Assembly (NCBI RefSeq): GCF_003477885.1
Contig: NZ_QUEE01000012.1
Coordinates: 61,488 to 125,487 of the forward strand
Direction: 5' to 3'
Length of the DNA stretch: 64,000 nucleotides
Origin: Lachnotalea sp. AF33-28
GTDB taxonomy: Bacteria; Bacillota; Clostridia; Lachnospirales; Lachnospiraceae
Position numbers and translations under genes: made by a program. The notes under the pieces are model-generated. The model was not told the origin of the DNA. It made no database searches and saw only the letters and a list, made by a program, of their open reading frames with translations. Of the stretch, positions 25,150-33,711 are shown one piece after another; the stretch's first letter is position 1; each line of letters begins with the position of its first letter.

Positions 25150-25178
25150 AGAATAGCAGAATAAATGCGAAAGGTCAA
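25150..25178 (-). promoter_or_regulatory. Promoter for the tandem GntR gene
   Basis: On the minus strand: TTGACC (25178-25173), 17-nt spacer, extended -10 TGC-TATTCT (box at 25155-25150). It lies 65 nt upstream of the start codon. Confidence 0.65.
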
Positions 25179-25247
25179 TGGAAGCGTTTTTACGTTATTC
25201 TCATTTATAAATGGAAGACAATAAACGTCCGGAAATGATAGTGAACT

Positions 25248-25263
25248 TTGTCTAAAATGACAA
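25248..25263. promoter_or_regulatory. Possible GntR-type operator
   Basis: Inverted repeat TTGTC-TAAAAT-GACAA in the divergent region between the tandem GntR gene and the MBL/Opp unit. The arms and spacing are similar to GntR-family operators. The TAAAAT in its centre could serve as a -10 on the + strand, though no clear -35 is seen. Confidence 0.4.
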
Positions 25264-25353
25264 CAATACCGGTCTCCTGCATGTTATCTTATTGTTAGAT
25301 CGATGTATTGCTGCAATTGCTGCAGCATGACATTTAGTGTGGGAGGAGGTTAT

Positions 25354-26190
25354 ATGGTTAAATTTAAAACAGTGAAACTGACGGACGTAGTAACGAGAAT
25401 CATCGGCATAAACGGAGAGCAGATGTATCTGGTTGAAGGCAGAGAAAAGGCAGCGCTGATTGATACGGGGAGCGGCGCCGGTGATCTGAAAGCCTGTGTG
25501 GAAGCTCTGACGTCACATCCGATTTTGGTTTTGATCACCCACGGTCATGTTGACCACGCGATGGGAGCGCCGCAGTTTGAGGAAGTCTATATGAGCGTGC
25601 TAGACCGCGATATATACTGCGACAGCTCCGGACTGGAGGTAAGGAAAAATTATTTGTCCGAGTCGCTGCAGTTTGCCGATGTGGAAGAAAGCGACTACAT
25701 ACCTGTTACTGCACCGGATGGCTTTCATGATCTGATAGACGGAGACCTTTTTGATCTGGGTGGCATTACGGTCGAGGCCATAGCCTGTGCCGGCCATTCC
25801 CCCGGTTCCATGATGTTTCTGATTCAGGAAGAGCGTGCGCTGGTTACTGGGGATGCATGTGCGTACTTTACAATGCTCCAGGGAGATTCCTGCCTGGGCC
25901 TCTCCTCCTATGAAAGCAGCCTTATAGCGGCGGACGAGCGGACAAAAGGCCGGTATGACCGCGTGTATATGTCACATGGAAGGTTTGATGCGCCGGTCAC
26001 TCTGATTGATGAGGTGATTGAAGTCTGTGAGCTGGTTAAGAGCGGGAAAGATGATAAAGTCGCATTCTGTTTTCACGGAACAAACGGCCTTGTTGCGAAA
26101 GCCTACGGCGATAACGGGGTGTCCGCTTATGCCAGGCTGGACGGTAAGACCGGTAATGTGATTTATAATCCTGATAAGATCTGGGAGTAG
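25354..26190 (+). CDS. MBL-fold metallo-hydrolase (second copy)
   Basis: A 278-residue protein homologous to the one at 12456. Metal residues are complete: THGHVDH, CAGHSPGS, VTGDACA and the final His in YMSHGRF. Start at the ATG at 25354 behind GGAGGAGG; longer in-frame starts would add a Cys-rich stretch with no ribosome site. No signal peptide. It is the first gene of a unit that continues with a five-gene Opp/Dpp importer and ends with a carboxylesterase, so it probably acts on an imported compound in the cytoplasm. Substrate unknown. Confidence 0.88.
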   Translation: MVKFKTVKLTDVVTRIIGINGEQMYLVEGREKAALIDTGSGAGDLKACVEALTSHPILVLITHGHVDHAMGAPQFEEVYMSVLDRDIYCDSSGLEVRKNYLSESLQFADVEESDYIPVTAPDGFHDLIDGDLFDLGGITVEAIACAGHSPGSMMFLIQEERALVTGDACAYFTMLQGDSCLGLSSYESSLIAADERTKGRYDRVYMSHGRFDAPVTLIDEVIEVCELVKSGKDDKVAFCFHGTNGLVAKAYGDNGVSAYARLDGKTGNVIYNPDKIWE

Positions 26191-26232
26191 AGCTTTGTGT
26201 TTAAAAATAATTGAAAGAAGGGAAAGTTAGAG

Positions 26233-27855
26233 ATGAAAAAGATGATCGCGTTTTTACTGACAGCTATACTGCTGATCGGCACACTGGCAGGCTGCAGCAC
26301 AAAAGCCCCTGCCGCCGGAAAGGAAGAAGGTTCTCCCGAAGAATCCGGATCCGAAAATACGGGTGATGGAACGGAACATGGCTATAAAACCGTAAAGGTT
26401 GGCATCAGCGGAGTGGTAGAGACCTTGAATCCGTTAACGATATTTACCACCGGTACCTGGGCCACTCTGCCGGCTTATTATGAGCGCCTGGCGGCGTTGG
26501 ATGAAGATATGAAGACATTTTCCGGACAGCTGGCCAAAGAATGGACGCGGGTGGACGATCTGACCTATGATGTCGAGATTTATGACTATATCCATGACTG
26601 GAACGGCAATCCCATTACCGCGGATGACATCATATTCTGCTACGAAAAAGCGATCGAATTAAGCTTGAGCGGCTATCTGACCAGCATTGATTCGATTGAG
26701 AAGATTGACGATTACAATATCAGATTCAACCTAAAAACCAATTATATCATGACAATTGAAAATATACTTAATGCTATTGATATTGTTTCGCAGAAGGAGT
26801 ATGAAGCAAGCGCGGACCAGATGGCACACGAGTGTGTAGGAACCGGCAGATACAAAGTTGTGGAATTTGCGCCCAGCTCATCCCTGAAGCTAAAGAAAAA
26901 TGAGAATTACTGGCAGACGGAAGAACTGACCCATTACCGCAGCACCGGTGAAGCGGATGAAATTGAGATCATAACAATTCTGGAAGATGCTCAAATGGCG
27001 GTGGCTCTGGAGACCGGCACGATTGATGTTGCCAAGATACCTGTGGCATCCGCAAAACGTTTTGTTGACAACCCGGATTACGATTCCTTCACAGCATCAA
27101 GCACTGCCTATTACTATCTGTCATTTAATGTCTCGCCGGACAGCATGTTCTACCAGAACAAGGCGCTCCGCCAAGCGGTCTGCTACGCGATTGATGTGGA
27201 TGAGATCATAGCCGGAGCCTATGACGGCGCTGCCGGACCGATGAAATCCATCGCGCTGCCGACTCTGCCCGGCTATGTGGATAAATGGCAGGAAGAGGAT
27301 TATTATAGCGCAGATGTGGAAAAAGCACAGGAACTGCTGGCTGATGCCGGTTATAAGCCCGGTGATCTGACTATCCGGCTGCTGATTCTTCAGAATGATG
27401 TTAACAAAGCATGGGCCACGATTATCCAGGCACAGCTGGCCAAGATCGGTATCAATGTTGAGATTGATGCTAAGGACAGCGCACTGTGGTTTTCACAGGG
27501 ACAGAGCGGCGATTATGACATTGTAGGCTGGAATATTACATTGCCGCATATGGCTCTGAATTTTGCCTATGGCGTAGGCAGCACAAATTTCTATACTCCG
27601 GAGACTCAGCCTGCATACACGGAAGTGCTGGAAGACAACGAGCTTCAGAAGCTTCTTGACGCCTGTCTCGATCCGGCGCTCTGCAGCGATGAAACAATGG
27701 ATGGCGCGCATCAGCGCATTAAGGAGCAGGCATACGTCTATGCGCTGGCTTACCCGCAGCAATACTCCTTTGCCCGAAAGGAACTTCATCTGGAGGAACC
27801 CGGTTATGCCACAAACTATATACTGGTTCCCAATACATTTAAGTATGCGGATTAA
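26233..27855 (+). CDS. Oligopeptide/Dpp-type substrate-binding lipoprotein
   Basis: A 540-residue family 5 binding protein (SBP_bac_5). The signal peptide ends in LAGC (Cys21), followed by an acidic Gly/Ser linker. Family features include a central fold with ADDIIFCYEKA and GTGRYKVVEF, and NKALRQAVCYAIDVDEIIAGAY, the helix typical of DppA/OppA proteins. This family binds peptides, but also nickel, glutathione and glycosides. The neighbouring MBL hydrolase and esterase hint at a non-peptide ligand (inference). Ribosome site AAGAAGGGA lies upstream. The four remaining importer genes follow after a hairpin. Confidence 0.92.
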   Translation: MKKMIAFLLTAILLIGTLAGCSTKAPAAGKEEGSPEESGSENTGDGTEHGYKTVKVGISGVVETLNPLTIFTTGTWATLPAYYERLAALDEDMKTFSGQLAKEWTRVDDLTYDVEIYDYIHDWNGNPITADDIIFCYEKAIELSLSGYLTSIDSIEKIDDYNIRFNLKTNYIMTIENILNAIDIVSQKEYEASADQMAHECVGTGRYKVVEFAPSSSLKLKKNENYWQTEELTHYRSTGEADEIEIITILEDAQMAVALETGTIDVAKIPVASAKRFVDNPDYDSFTASSTAYYYLSFNVSPDSMFYQNKALRQAVCYAIDVDEIIAGAYDGAAGPMKSIALPTLPGYVDKWQEEDYYSADVEKAQELLADAGYKPGDLTIRLLILQNDVNKAWATIIQAQLAKIGINVEIDAKDSALWFSQGQSGDYDIVGWNITLPHMALNFAYGVGSTNFYTPETQPAYTEVLEDNELQKLLDACLDPALCSDETMDGAHQRIKEQAYVYALAYPQQYSFARKELHLEEPGYATNYILVPNTFKYAD

Positions 27856-27871
27856 GAACTGACAGACAATG

Positions 27872-27920
27872 AGCAGGCGCAGGGACCGTCGTGGTTTCGG
27901 CCGTCCCTGTCCTGCTTCTT
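27872..27920 (+). terminator. Terminator-like hairpin after the binding protein
   Basis: AGCAGG and CAGGGAC (27872-27886) pair with GTCCCTG and CCTGCT (27903-27916), with small internal bulges, followed by a weak T-tract (TCTT). As with the sugar importer at 6028, it lies between the binding protein and the first permease and may set their ratio. Confidence 0.6.
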
Positions 27921-27947
27921 CAAACAATAAACGGAGCAGGTGATTAA

Positions 27948-28898
27948 GTGTTAAGATATACGATTAAACGACTTTTGTGGATGATTCCCATTGTGTTGGG
28001 TGTCAGTCTGATAGTTTTTACCATTCTGTATTTTATGCCGGGTGATCCGGTTACTATGATTGCCGGAGCCTCTGCCACAGATACGGAGAGAGAGGCTCTG
28101 CGGGCATCCCTCGGGCTGGATAAATCATATTTGGGCCAGCTGGGTACTTTTTTGGGAGATACATTCCTGCATTTTGATCTGGGAAATTCATACATAACAA
28201 AGCTGGATGTCGCAGCCGAACTGATCTACAGGCTTCCCAGAACGCTGCTGCTTACGGTGATGTGCACCGTTTTATCCCTGGTAATCGGTGTGCCCATCGG
28301 TATTACTGCAGCCACGCATCAGAATGGATTTGTAGATCATTTGGTGATGTTCGGTGCGCTTCTGGGTGTTTCAATCCCAAGCTTCTGGCTGTCACTGCTG
28401 CTTGTGCTGCTGTTTTCGGTGAAGCTGGACTGGCTGCCGGCCATGGGAATCGGAAGTATACGGCACTATATACTTCCGGCCATTGCCGGATCACTGGGCG
28501 GCATCGCGATGCAGGCAAGACAGACGCGTTCCAGTATGCTTGAGATCATCCGGTCTGATTTTATCACCACGGCGAGGGCCAAAGGTGTCAAGGAAAATAT
28601 GGTTATTTATAAACATGCTCTGCGTAACGCGTTGATTCCGATTGTAACTCTTACCGGCACGCAGTTTGGTGTCATGCTGGGCGGCACAATGATACTGGAA
28701 ACCATTTTCGGCATTCCGGGTGTCGGAACTTATATCATCACCAACGGGATCGGCGGACGGGATCTTCCGATTATCCGTGGCGGCGCGGTATTTCTGGCGA
28801 TCGCCTTCAGCTTCTGCATGCTGTTAGTGGATCTGGTCTATGCTGCAGTGGACCCCAGAATAAAGGCGCAGTTTGTCACCAGGAGGGCGAAGAAATGA
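27948..28898 (+). CDS. Dpp/Opp-type ABC permease (DppB-like)
   Basis: A 316-residue permease with about six helices. The N terminus (RYTIKRLLWMIPIVLGVSLIVFTILYFMPGDP) is the DppB/OppB signature. The EAA loop lies at FITTARAKGVKENMVIYKHALRNALIPIV. The start is GTG at 27948, with AGGTGA close upstream. Its stop overlaps the next permease start by 4 bp, showing translational coupling. It forms the heterodimeric channel with the next gene. Confidence 0.93.
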   Translation: MLRYTIKRLLWMIPIVLGVSLIVFTILYFMPGDPVTMIAGASATDTEREALRASLGLDKSYLGQLGTFLGDTFLHFDLGNSYITKLDVAAELIYRLPRTLLLTVMCTVLSLVIGVPIGITAATHQNGFVDHLVMFGALLGVSIPSFWLSLLLVLLFSVKLDWLPAMGIGSIRHYILPAIAGSLGGIAMQARQTRSSMLEIIRSDFITTARAKGVKENMVIYKHALRNALIPIVTLTGTQFGVMLGGTMILETIFGIPGVGTYIITNGIGGRDLPIIRGGAVFLAIAFSFCMLLVDLVYAAVDPRIKAQFVTRRAKK

Positions 28899-29764
28899 GC
28901 GTTAAAAAGAGTGTTAAAAGAAAAGACGGCTCATTCAGGCGCGTGATGCGCCAGCTGTTGAAAAATAAAGCCGCTACGGCCGGCATCATCATATTTATTG
29001 CGGAAATCATTTTGGCGGTTCTGGCGCCGCTGGTAGCCCCTTACGATCCCAATGAGATGGATATCATTCATAAGCTGCAGGGACCGTCAATACAGCATTT
29101 GATGGGCACGGATGACCTGGGCCGCGATCTTTTCTCGCGCGTGCTTTACGGAGCGCGTTATTCCCTGGGTATGGGAATCTGCGCCACAGCCCTCGGCTCT
29201 CTGGCCGGCATGATTATCGGTTCGGTCTGTGGATATTTTGGAGGAAAGGTCGACTATCTGGTTATGCGTTTCCTGGATATCGTCCAGGCGATTCCCGGCA
29301 CGCTGCTCGTCATCGTGGTAGCGGCGGTACTGGGCACCGGATTTATTGAAACCGTCGTAGCGCTTTCTATCAGCGGCATCGCCGGCGCGGCCAGACTGCT
29401 TAGGGCGTCTATGCTGAATGTGCGCCAGCTGGAATACATAGAGGCTTCCCATTCCATCAATTGCAGCAAGATGAGAATTATACTGCACCATTTGCTGCCC
29501 AATTCATTCTCCCCAATGATTGTTTCCATGACCATGGGCATTGCCAGCACGATCGTTGCCGCGGCGGCATTAAGCTTTGTGGGACTTGGTGTTCAGCCTC
29601 CCACGCCTGAGTGGGGATCGATCTTAAACACAGGCAGAAACTTCATGCGTGAGCATGCTTACTATATGCTGGCGCCCGGCCTCGCCATCATGGTAACGGT
29701 GCTGTCGCTGAATATGTTCGGTGACGGTTTGCGGGATGCGCTCGATCCCAAGCTCAAAAACTGA
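28895..29764 (+). CDS. Dpp/Opp-type ABC permease (DppC-like)
   Basis: A 289-residue permease. It has the conserved DppC N-terminal helix (ATAGIIIFIAEIILAVLAPLVAPYDP), followed by HLMGTDDLGRDLFSRVLYGARYSL, the periplasmic-entry motif of this family. The EAA-like loop is YIEASHSINCSKMRIILHHLLPN, and the C terminus ends in NMFGDGLRDALDPKLK, as usual. It partners with the preceding permease and is followed after 14 nt by the first ATPase. Confidence 0.93.
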   Translation: MSVKKSVKRKDGSFRRVMRQLLKNKAATAGIIIFIAEIILAVLAPLVAPYDPNEMDIIHKLQGPSIQHLMGTDDLGRDLFSRVLYGARYSLGMGICATALGSLAGMIIGSVCGYFGGKVDYLVMRFLDIVQAIPGTLLVIVVAAVLGTGFIETVVALSISGIAGAARLLRASMLNVRQLEYIEASHSINCSKMRIILHHLLPNSFSPMIVSMTMGIASTIVAAAALSFVGLGVQPPTPEWGSILNTGRNFMREHAYYMLAPGLAIMVTVLSLNMFGDGLRDALDPKLKN

Positions 29765-29778
29765 CGGAGGATGATTGT

Positions 29779-30771
29779 ATGGAAAACCCAAAAAGCTTTT
29801 TCGAAATAAACGATCTGGTGGTAGAATATTATGCGGATGGTGAAGTTGTTCATGCGGTCAACGGGGTGTCCTTAAGACTGCGGCCCGGTCAGAGCCTCGG
29901 CCTTGTCGGTGAGACCGGAGCCGGTAAAACAACGATTGCAAAATCTGTACTGCGTATTCTGCCGGATCGCGGTGCACGGATCTGCAGCGGCGGTATTAAG
30001 CTGAACGGTACGGATCTGCTGTCTCTTAGTGAACATGATATGAGAAAGATCCGCGGCAATGATATTGCAATGATCTTTCAGGACCCTATGACGGCGTTGA
30101 ATCCTGTCCAGCGGGTGGGCGACCAGATCGCCGAGGTGGTGAAGATCCATTCCGAATGCAGCAGTTTAGAGGCTGAGGAGAAGGCGAAGGAAATGCTGGA
30201 GATGGTCGGAATTCCGGCGGACAGATACAAAGAGTATCCGCATCAGTTTTCGGGAGGCATGAAACAGCGGGTAGTGATCGCGATTGCGCTGGCCTGCAAT
30301 CCACATCTGCTGCTGGCGGATGAACCTACGACTGCTCTGGATGTGACCATTCAGGCGCAGGTGCTGGATATGATCGAGGATCTGAAGAGAAAATATAATA
30401 CAGCGATGATTATGATTACCCATGATCTTGGGATCGTGGCCACCGTATGCGATGAAGTCGCAATCATTTATGCCGGTGAGATCGTGGAATACGGTACGAA
30501 GGAGGAAATCTTTGAACATCCGTCGCACCCCTATACGGTCGGTCTGTTTGACGCCATTCCCAATATGAATGAGGATGAAGAATGGCTGCATCCCATCGAA
30601 GGCATGCCACCGGATCCGACGAATCTGCCGGCAGGCTGTGCGTTTGGACCGCGCTGCCCGCGCGCCACAGCAGAATGCAGAGAAAAAAAGATCGGCCTTA
30701 ACAGGACGGAGGACGGCCATGTATGCCGGTGCATTCATATTAATAAGACAGCACAGGGGGGAGAGGTATGA
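29779..30771 (+). CDS. Dpp/Opp-type ABC ATPase (DppD-like)
   Basis: A 330-residue ATPase. Walker A is GETGAGKTT, the signature FSGGMKQRV, Walker B LLLADEPTTALDV and the switch His MITHDLG. The C terminus carries the oligopeptide-ATPase extension with a Cys cluster (AGCAFGPRCPRATAEC) that in this family can bind an iron-sulfur cluster. It forms a heterodimer with the next ATPase, whose start overlaps its stop by 4 bp. Confidence 0.93.
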   Translation: MENPKSFFEINDLVVEYYADGEVVHAVNGVSLRLRPGQSLGLVGETGAGKTTIAKSVLRILPDRGARICSGGIKLNGTDLLSLSEHDMRKIRGNDIAMIFQDPMTALNPVQRVGDQIAEVVKIHSECSSLEAEEKAKEMLEMVGIPADRYKEYPHQFSGGMKQRVVIAIALACNPHLLLADEPTTALDVTIQAQVLDMIEDLKRKYNTAMIMITHDLGIVATVCDEVAIIYAGEIVEYGTKEEIFEHPSHPYTVGLFDAIPNMNEDEEWLHPIEGMPPDPTNLPAGCAFGPRCPRATAECREKKIGLNRTEDGHVCRCIHINKTAQGGEV

Positions 30772-31709
30772 CTCCGATTATCGAAATTAAAAATCTGAAA
30801 AAATATTTTGCCACCCCGCGTGGGATGCTGCATGCGGTGGACGATGTAACGCTCTCCATTCAGAAAGGGAAGACTCTTGGCGTGGTGGGGGAATCAGGCT
30901 GCGGCAAGTCCACTTTGGGAAGGACGATCATTCATCTCTTGGAGAGCACCGGAGGGCAGATCCTGTTTAATGGCGGGGATATCACGAAGCTGAATAACAA
31001 AGAACTGCGCAGAGTGCGTGAAAGCATGCAGATCATCTTCCAGGATCCGTATTCCTCCCTGGATCCCAGAAAAACAGTGGAAGAGACAATTCGGGAACCG
31101 CTGGTCGTTTCAAAAAAATATAAAAAGCAGCAGATCGATGAGCAGATTGAACAGCTGATGGCGCTGGTCGGCATTGATGCCAGGCTGCGAAACTCATTTC
31201 CCCATGAGCTGGACGGGGGGAGAAGACAGAGAGTCGGAATAGCAAGGGCGCTTGCTATCAACCCGCAGTTTATTGTCTGTGACGAACCCGTATCAGCGCT
31301 GGATGTCTCGATACAGGCCCAGGTGCTAAATCTGCTGAAGGAACTGCAGATGAAGCGAAATCTGACATATATGTTTGTCACACATGACCTCTCCGTTGTG
31401 CGGCATATTTCTGATGATATATGCGTGATGTATCTGGGGCAGGTCGTGGAACTTTCCCCGGCAAAAGAGCTTTTTAAAAACCCGGTACATCCCTATACCA
31501 AAGCGCTGCTTTCTGCAATCCCATCCGTGGATATCCATAATAAAATGAAACGTGAGATATTAAAGGGCGAAATCACATCGCCCATAGATCCCAAGCCGGG
31601 CTGCCGTTTTGCCGCAAGATGCAGATATGCGACAGAAGCCTGCAGCAACCGCCAGGAGCTAAAGGAAATAAGCCCTGGACATTTCGTATCCTGCTGCTTG
31701 GTGAAATAA
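30768..31709 (+). CDS. Dpp/Opp-type ABC ATPase (DppF-like)
   Basis: A 313-residue ATPase, the second of the pair. Walker A is GESGCGKST, Walker B FIVCDEPVSALDV and the switch His FVTHDLS. The ABC signature reads LDGGRRQR in place of the usual LSGGQRQR; I believe this variant also occurs in other clostridial OppF-type proteins, so it need not mean loss of activity. The C-terminal Cys cluster (GCRFAARCRYATEAC) matches the partner. It completes a five-gene importer. A carboxylesterase gene follows after 44 nt, with its own AAAGGAGGAGG site. Confidence 0.93.
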   Translation: MTPIIEIKNLKKYFATPRGMLHAVDDVTLSIQKGKTLGVVGESGCGKSTLGRTIIHLLESTGGQILFNGGDITKLNNKELRRVRESMQIIFQDPYSSLDPRKTVEETIREPLVVSKKYKKQQIDEQIEQLMALVGIDARLRNSFPHELDGGRRQRVGIARALAINPQFIVCDEPVSALDVSIQAQVLNLLKELQMKRNLTYMFVTHDLSVVRHISDDICVMYLGQVVELSPAKELFKNPVHPYTKALLSAIPSVDIHNKMKREILKGEITSPIDPKPGCRFAARCRYATEACSNRQELKEISPGHFVSCCLVK

Positions 31710-31753
31710 GCCGGTGTACGGGCTGCAATTGACAGTTAAAGGAGGAGGAAACA

Positions 31754-33214
31754 ATGCTGATTAAGGTGAAAAACGGGCTGCTGCGCGGCGAAGAGCGGGA
31801 AGGTATAGCGGCGTTTAAAGGTATCCCCTATGCAAAGGCTCCAATTGGTGAGCTGCGCTTTAAAGCACCGCAGCCTGCAAAAAGCTGGTATGGTGTCAGA
31901 GATGCAACGGAGTTTGGGCCTGCGTCCGTTCAGCCGCAGATGCCGGCCGGCGGTTTTAAAGCTATTGAGGAACCGATTAGCGAGGACTGTCTCTATCTCA
32001 ACGTGTGGTGTCCGCAGTACGCCATCAGGGAGGGGCAGAGCCTGCCGGTGATGGTGGTGATTCATGGCGGCGGATTTCAGGCATTTTCAGGAGCTTATGA
32101 TATTCTCCAGGGATGGGAACTGGCGAAGAAGGACATTGTTGTGGTGACGATCAACTACCGTCTGGGCGCTATGGGATTTTTGGCACATCCTGAACTTAGT
32201 GCGGAGGATCCTCATCACGTATCCGGCAATTATGCAATACTGGATCAGATCGCCGCGCTGCGATGGGTAAGGGACAATATTGCCGCTTTTGGAGGTGATC
32301 CGGAAAAGGTGACGGTTTCAGGAGAATCCGCCGGAGCCTTCTCTGTAAGCGTTCTGTGCATGTCACCGCTGGCCCGGGGGCTTTTTTGCAGAGCGACCGC
32401 TCAGAGCGGAGGATTTTTTGATAAACGGACTGTCATGTATCAGACTGTGACCTTAAAAGAGGCCGAAAAATTTGGAAAAGAACTCTTTCAGGGGAAGAGC
32501 CTTGCAGAACTGCGGCAGATGCCGGCACAGGAACTGCTGGCATTGACTGCTTCTTCTGCCATGCAGCGGATGATACCTGTCCGGGACGGTTACATATTCC
32601 CGGAGGATCCTTATGAGGTGTATAAAGGGAAGAACTTCAGCGATGTTCCCCTCCTGATTGGCAGTAACTGTGACGATGGGGTACAGTTTACTTCATGTTC
32701 CGGCAAAGCCGCTGAGCTTACGGCGGCCGCAGCGGGCTTGACAGGTCCGGACAGGATTCAGGAATTTTGCCGTATATATCCTGTCGGGAACAGTGAGGAG
32801 ACGGTGCGCTCCCAGATACAGTTTACAAGCGATTCCGGATTTGGCCACAACATGTATGTATGGGCTCATCTCCAGGAAAAGTACGGAAAATCTCAAGTGT
32901 ATCTGTACTATTACTGCCATGTGCCTCCGGAAACCGATCTGGGTGCGTATCATTCCAGCGAACTGCCTTATTTGTTCCGAAATCTGAAATACAGGCAGAA
33001 GGCGTGGACAGAAAAAGACTATGAACTGCAGGATATATATTCAGAATATCTGCTGAACTTTGTGAAGTACGGTGATCCCAATGGAAAGCACGTTCCGGAA
33101 TGGAAACCGTTCAGCACGGATACGGAACAGATCATGGTGCTGGATGATGCGCCCCATATGGCGAAAAACCCGACGCTTGCAGCAATGCGTTTCTGGGATG
33201 CGGTTTTTGAGTAG
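31754..33214 (+). CDS. Type B carboxylesterase
   Basis: A single-domain type B carboxylesterase/lipase of 486 residues with the family start (FKGIPYAKAPIGELRFKAPQ), SEDCLYLNVW, the HGGGF oxyanion loop, the serine elbow SGESAGAF (Ser192) and the catalytic His in GAYHSSELPYLF (His400). It lacks a signal peptide. It is related to both halves of the double enzyme at 8055. As last gene after an importer it would hydrolyse the imported ester; substrate unknown. It ends in a strong two-way terminator. Confidence 0.92.
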   Translation: MLIKVKNGLLRGEEREGIAAFKGIPYAKAPIGELRFKAPQPAKSWYGVRDATEFGPASVQPQMPAGGFKAIEEPISEDCLYLNVWCPQYAIREGQSLPVMVVIHGGGFQAFSGAYDILQGWELAKKDIVVVTINYRLGAMGFLAHPELSAEDPHHVSGNYAILDQIAALRWVRDNIAAFGGDPEKVTVSGESAGAFSVSVLCMSPLARGLFCRATAQSGGFFDKRTVMYQTVTLKEAEKFGKELFQGKSLAELRQMPAQELLALTASSAMQRMIPVRDGYIFPEDPYEVYKGKNFSDVPLLIGSNCDDGVQFTSCSGKAAELTAAAAGLTGPDRIQEFCRIYPVGNSEETVRSQIQFTSDSGFGHNMYVWAHLQEKYGKSQVYLYYYCHVPPETDLGAYHSSELPYLFRNLKYRQKAWTEKDYELQDIYSEYLLNFVKYGDPNGKHVPEWKPFSTDTEQIMVLDDAPHMAKNPTLAAMRFWDAVFE

Positions 33215-33511
33215 AAAAGGGACCTGTGAAATTTCACAGGTCCCTTTATAAACATTTATGAATTCACCCGGATCAGATGTCCGTCGTTTGTATCCCTTGC
33301 GAGACTCGTTTTCCGGAATGATGGCGATCAGTCCCCTTTTCCACCAGTATTGAAATGCAGCATCGCTTCCTTCATCTGGATTTTCTGCCATGCATTCCTG
33401 ATACCTGCAAATAGTGCGAAAGGTATTGCTTTTTTCATAGGCTTCTGCATCAAATTCAGAATTTGCCATCATTTTGATAATTTTCAAGGCATATGCTGCA
33501 CTGTTATCCAT
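33041..33511 (-). CDS. Hypothetical protein; unique N-terminal part, 3' end antisense to esterase
   Basis: A 156-codon frame with gene-like signals: an AAGGAG site eight bases before the ATG and an extended -10 further up. The first ~85 residues (to about DPGEFINVYKG) lie in sequence not otherwise used and look like a normal charged soluble protein, with an E-A-Y-E-K-S-N-T-F-R segment and IIPENES. The rest of the frame reads through the two-way terminator and 174 nt antisense to the esterase, which is unlikely to be native coding sequence. I take it as either a small gene that lost its 3' end or a chance extension of a short real protein. No family recognised. Confidence 0.45.
   Translation of the reverse strand: MDNSAAYALKIIKMMANSEFDAEAYEKSNTFRTICRYQECMAENPDEGSDAAFQYWWKRGLIAIIPENESRKGYKRRTSDPGEFINVYKGTCEISQVPFLLKNRIPETHCCKRRVFRHMGRIIQHHDLFRIRAERFPFRNVLSIGITVLHKVQQIF
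33216..33247. terminator. Two-way intrinsic terminator
   Basis: A perfect 32-bp palindrome with AAAGGG...CCCTTT ends, starting one base after the esterase stop. A- and T-runs flank both arms, so it can work in either direction. Confidence 0.85.
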
Positions 33512-33556
33512 AAAACCACTCCTTCATAATTTAATTTGCTGTAGCCGGTTAGGTTT

Positions 33557-33565
33557 ATTGTAGCA
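33557..33565 (-). promoter_or_regulatory. Extended -10 for the small minus-strand gene
   Basis: On the minus strand TGC-TACAAT (box at 33562-33557), about 46 nt upstream of the start codon at 33511. The -35 region (AACCAA) is poor, as is common with an extended -10. Confidence 0.45.
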
Positions 33566-33641
33566 GATGTGTCTGCGACTTGGTTATCAAATCTGATAAA
33601 ATTCCCTGTCATTTACGGACAGTAAACAGACTTATTCCGCA

Positions 33642-33670
33642 TTGCATTCTCTATTAATATCTGTTACAAT
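33642..33670 (+). promoter_or_regulatory. Promoter of the hybrid histidine kinase gene
   Basis: TTGCAT (33642-33647), 17-nt spacer, extended -10 TGT-TACAAT (box at 33665-33670). It lies 42 nt before the start codon. Confidence 0.7.
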
Positions 33671-33711
33671 AAACTGATAATAAAATGATCAAGGTGATGG
33701 GGGGAACATAA

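Noticed and set aside
33216..33247. Recombination or attachment site
   Set aside because: A perfect palindrome right after a stop codon with A and T ends is explained by a two-way terminator, and no integrase is nearby.
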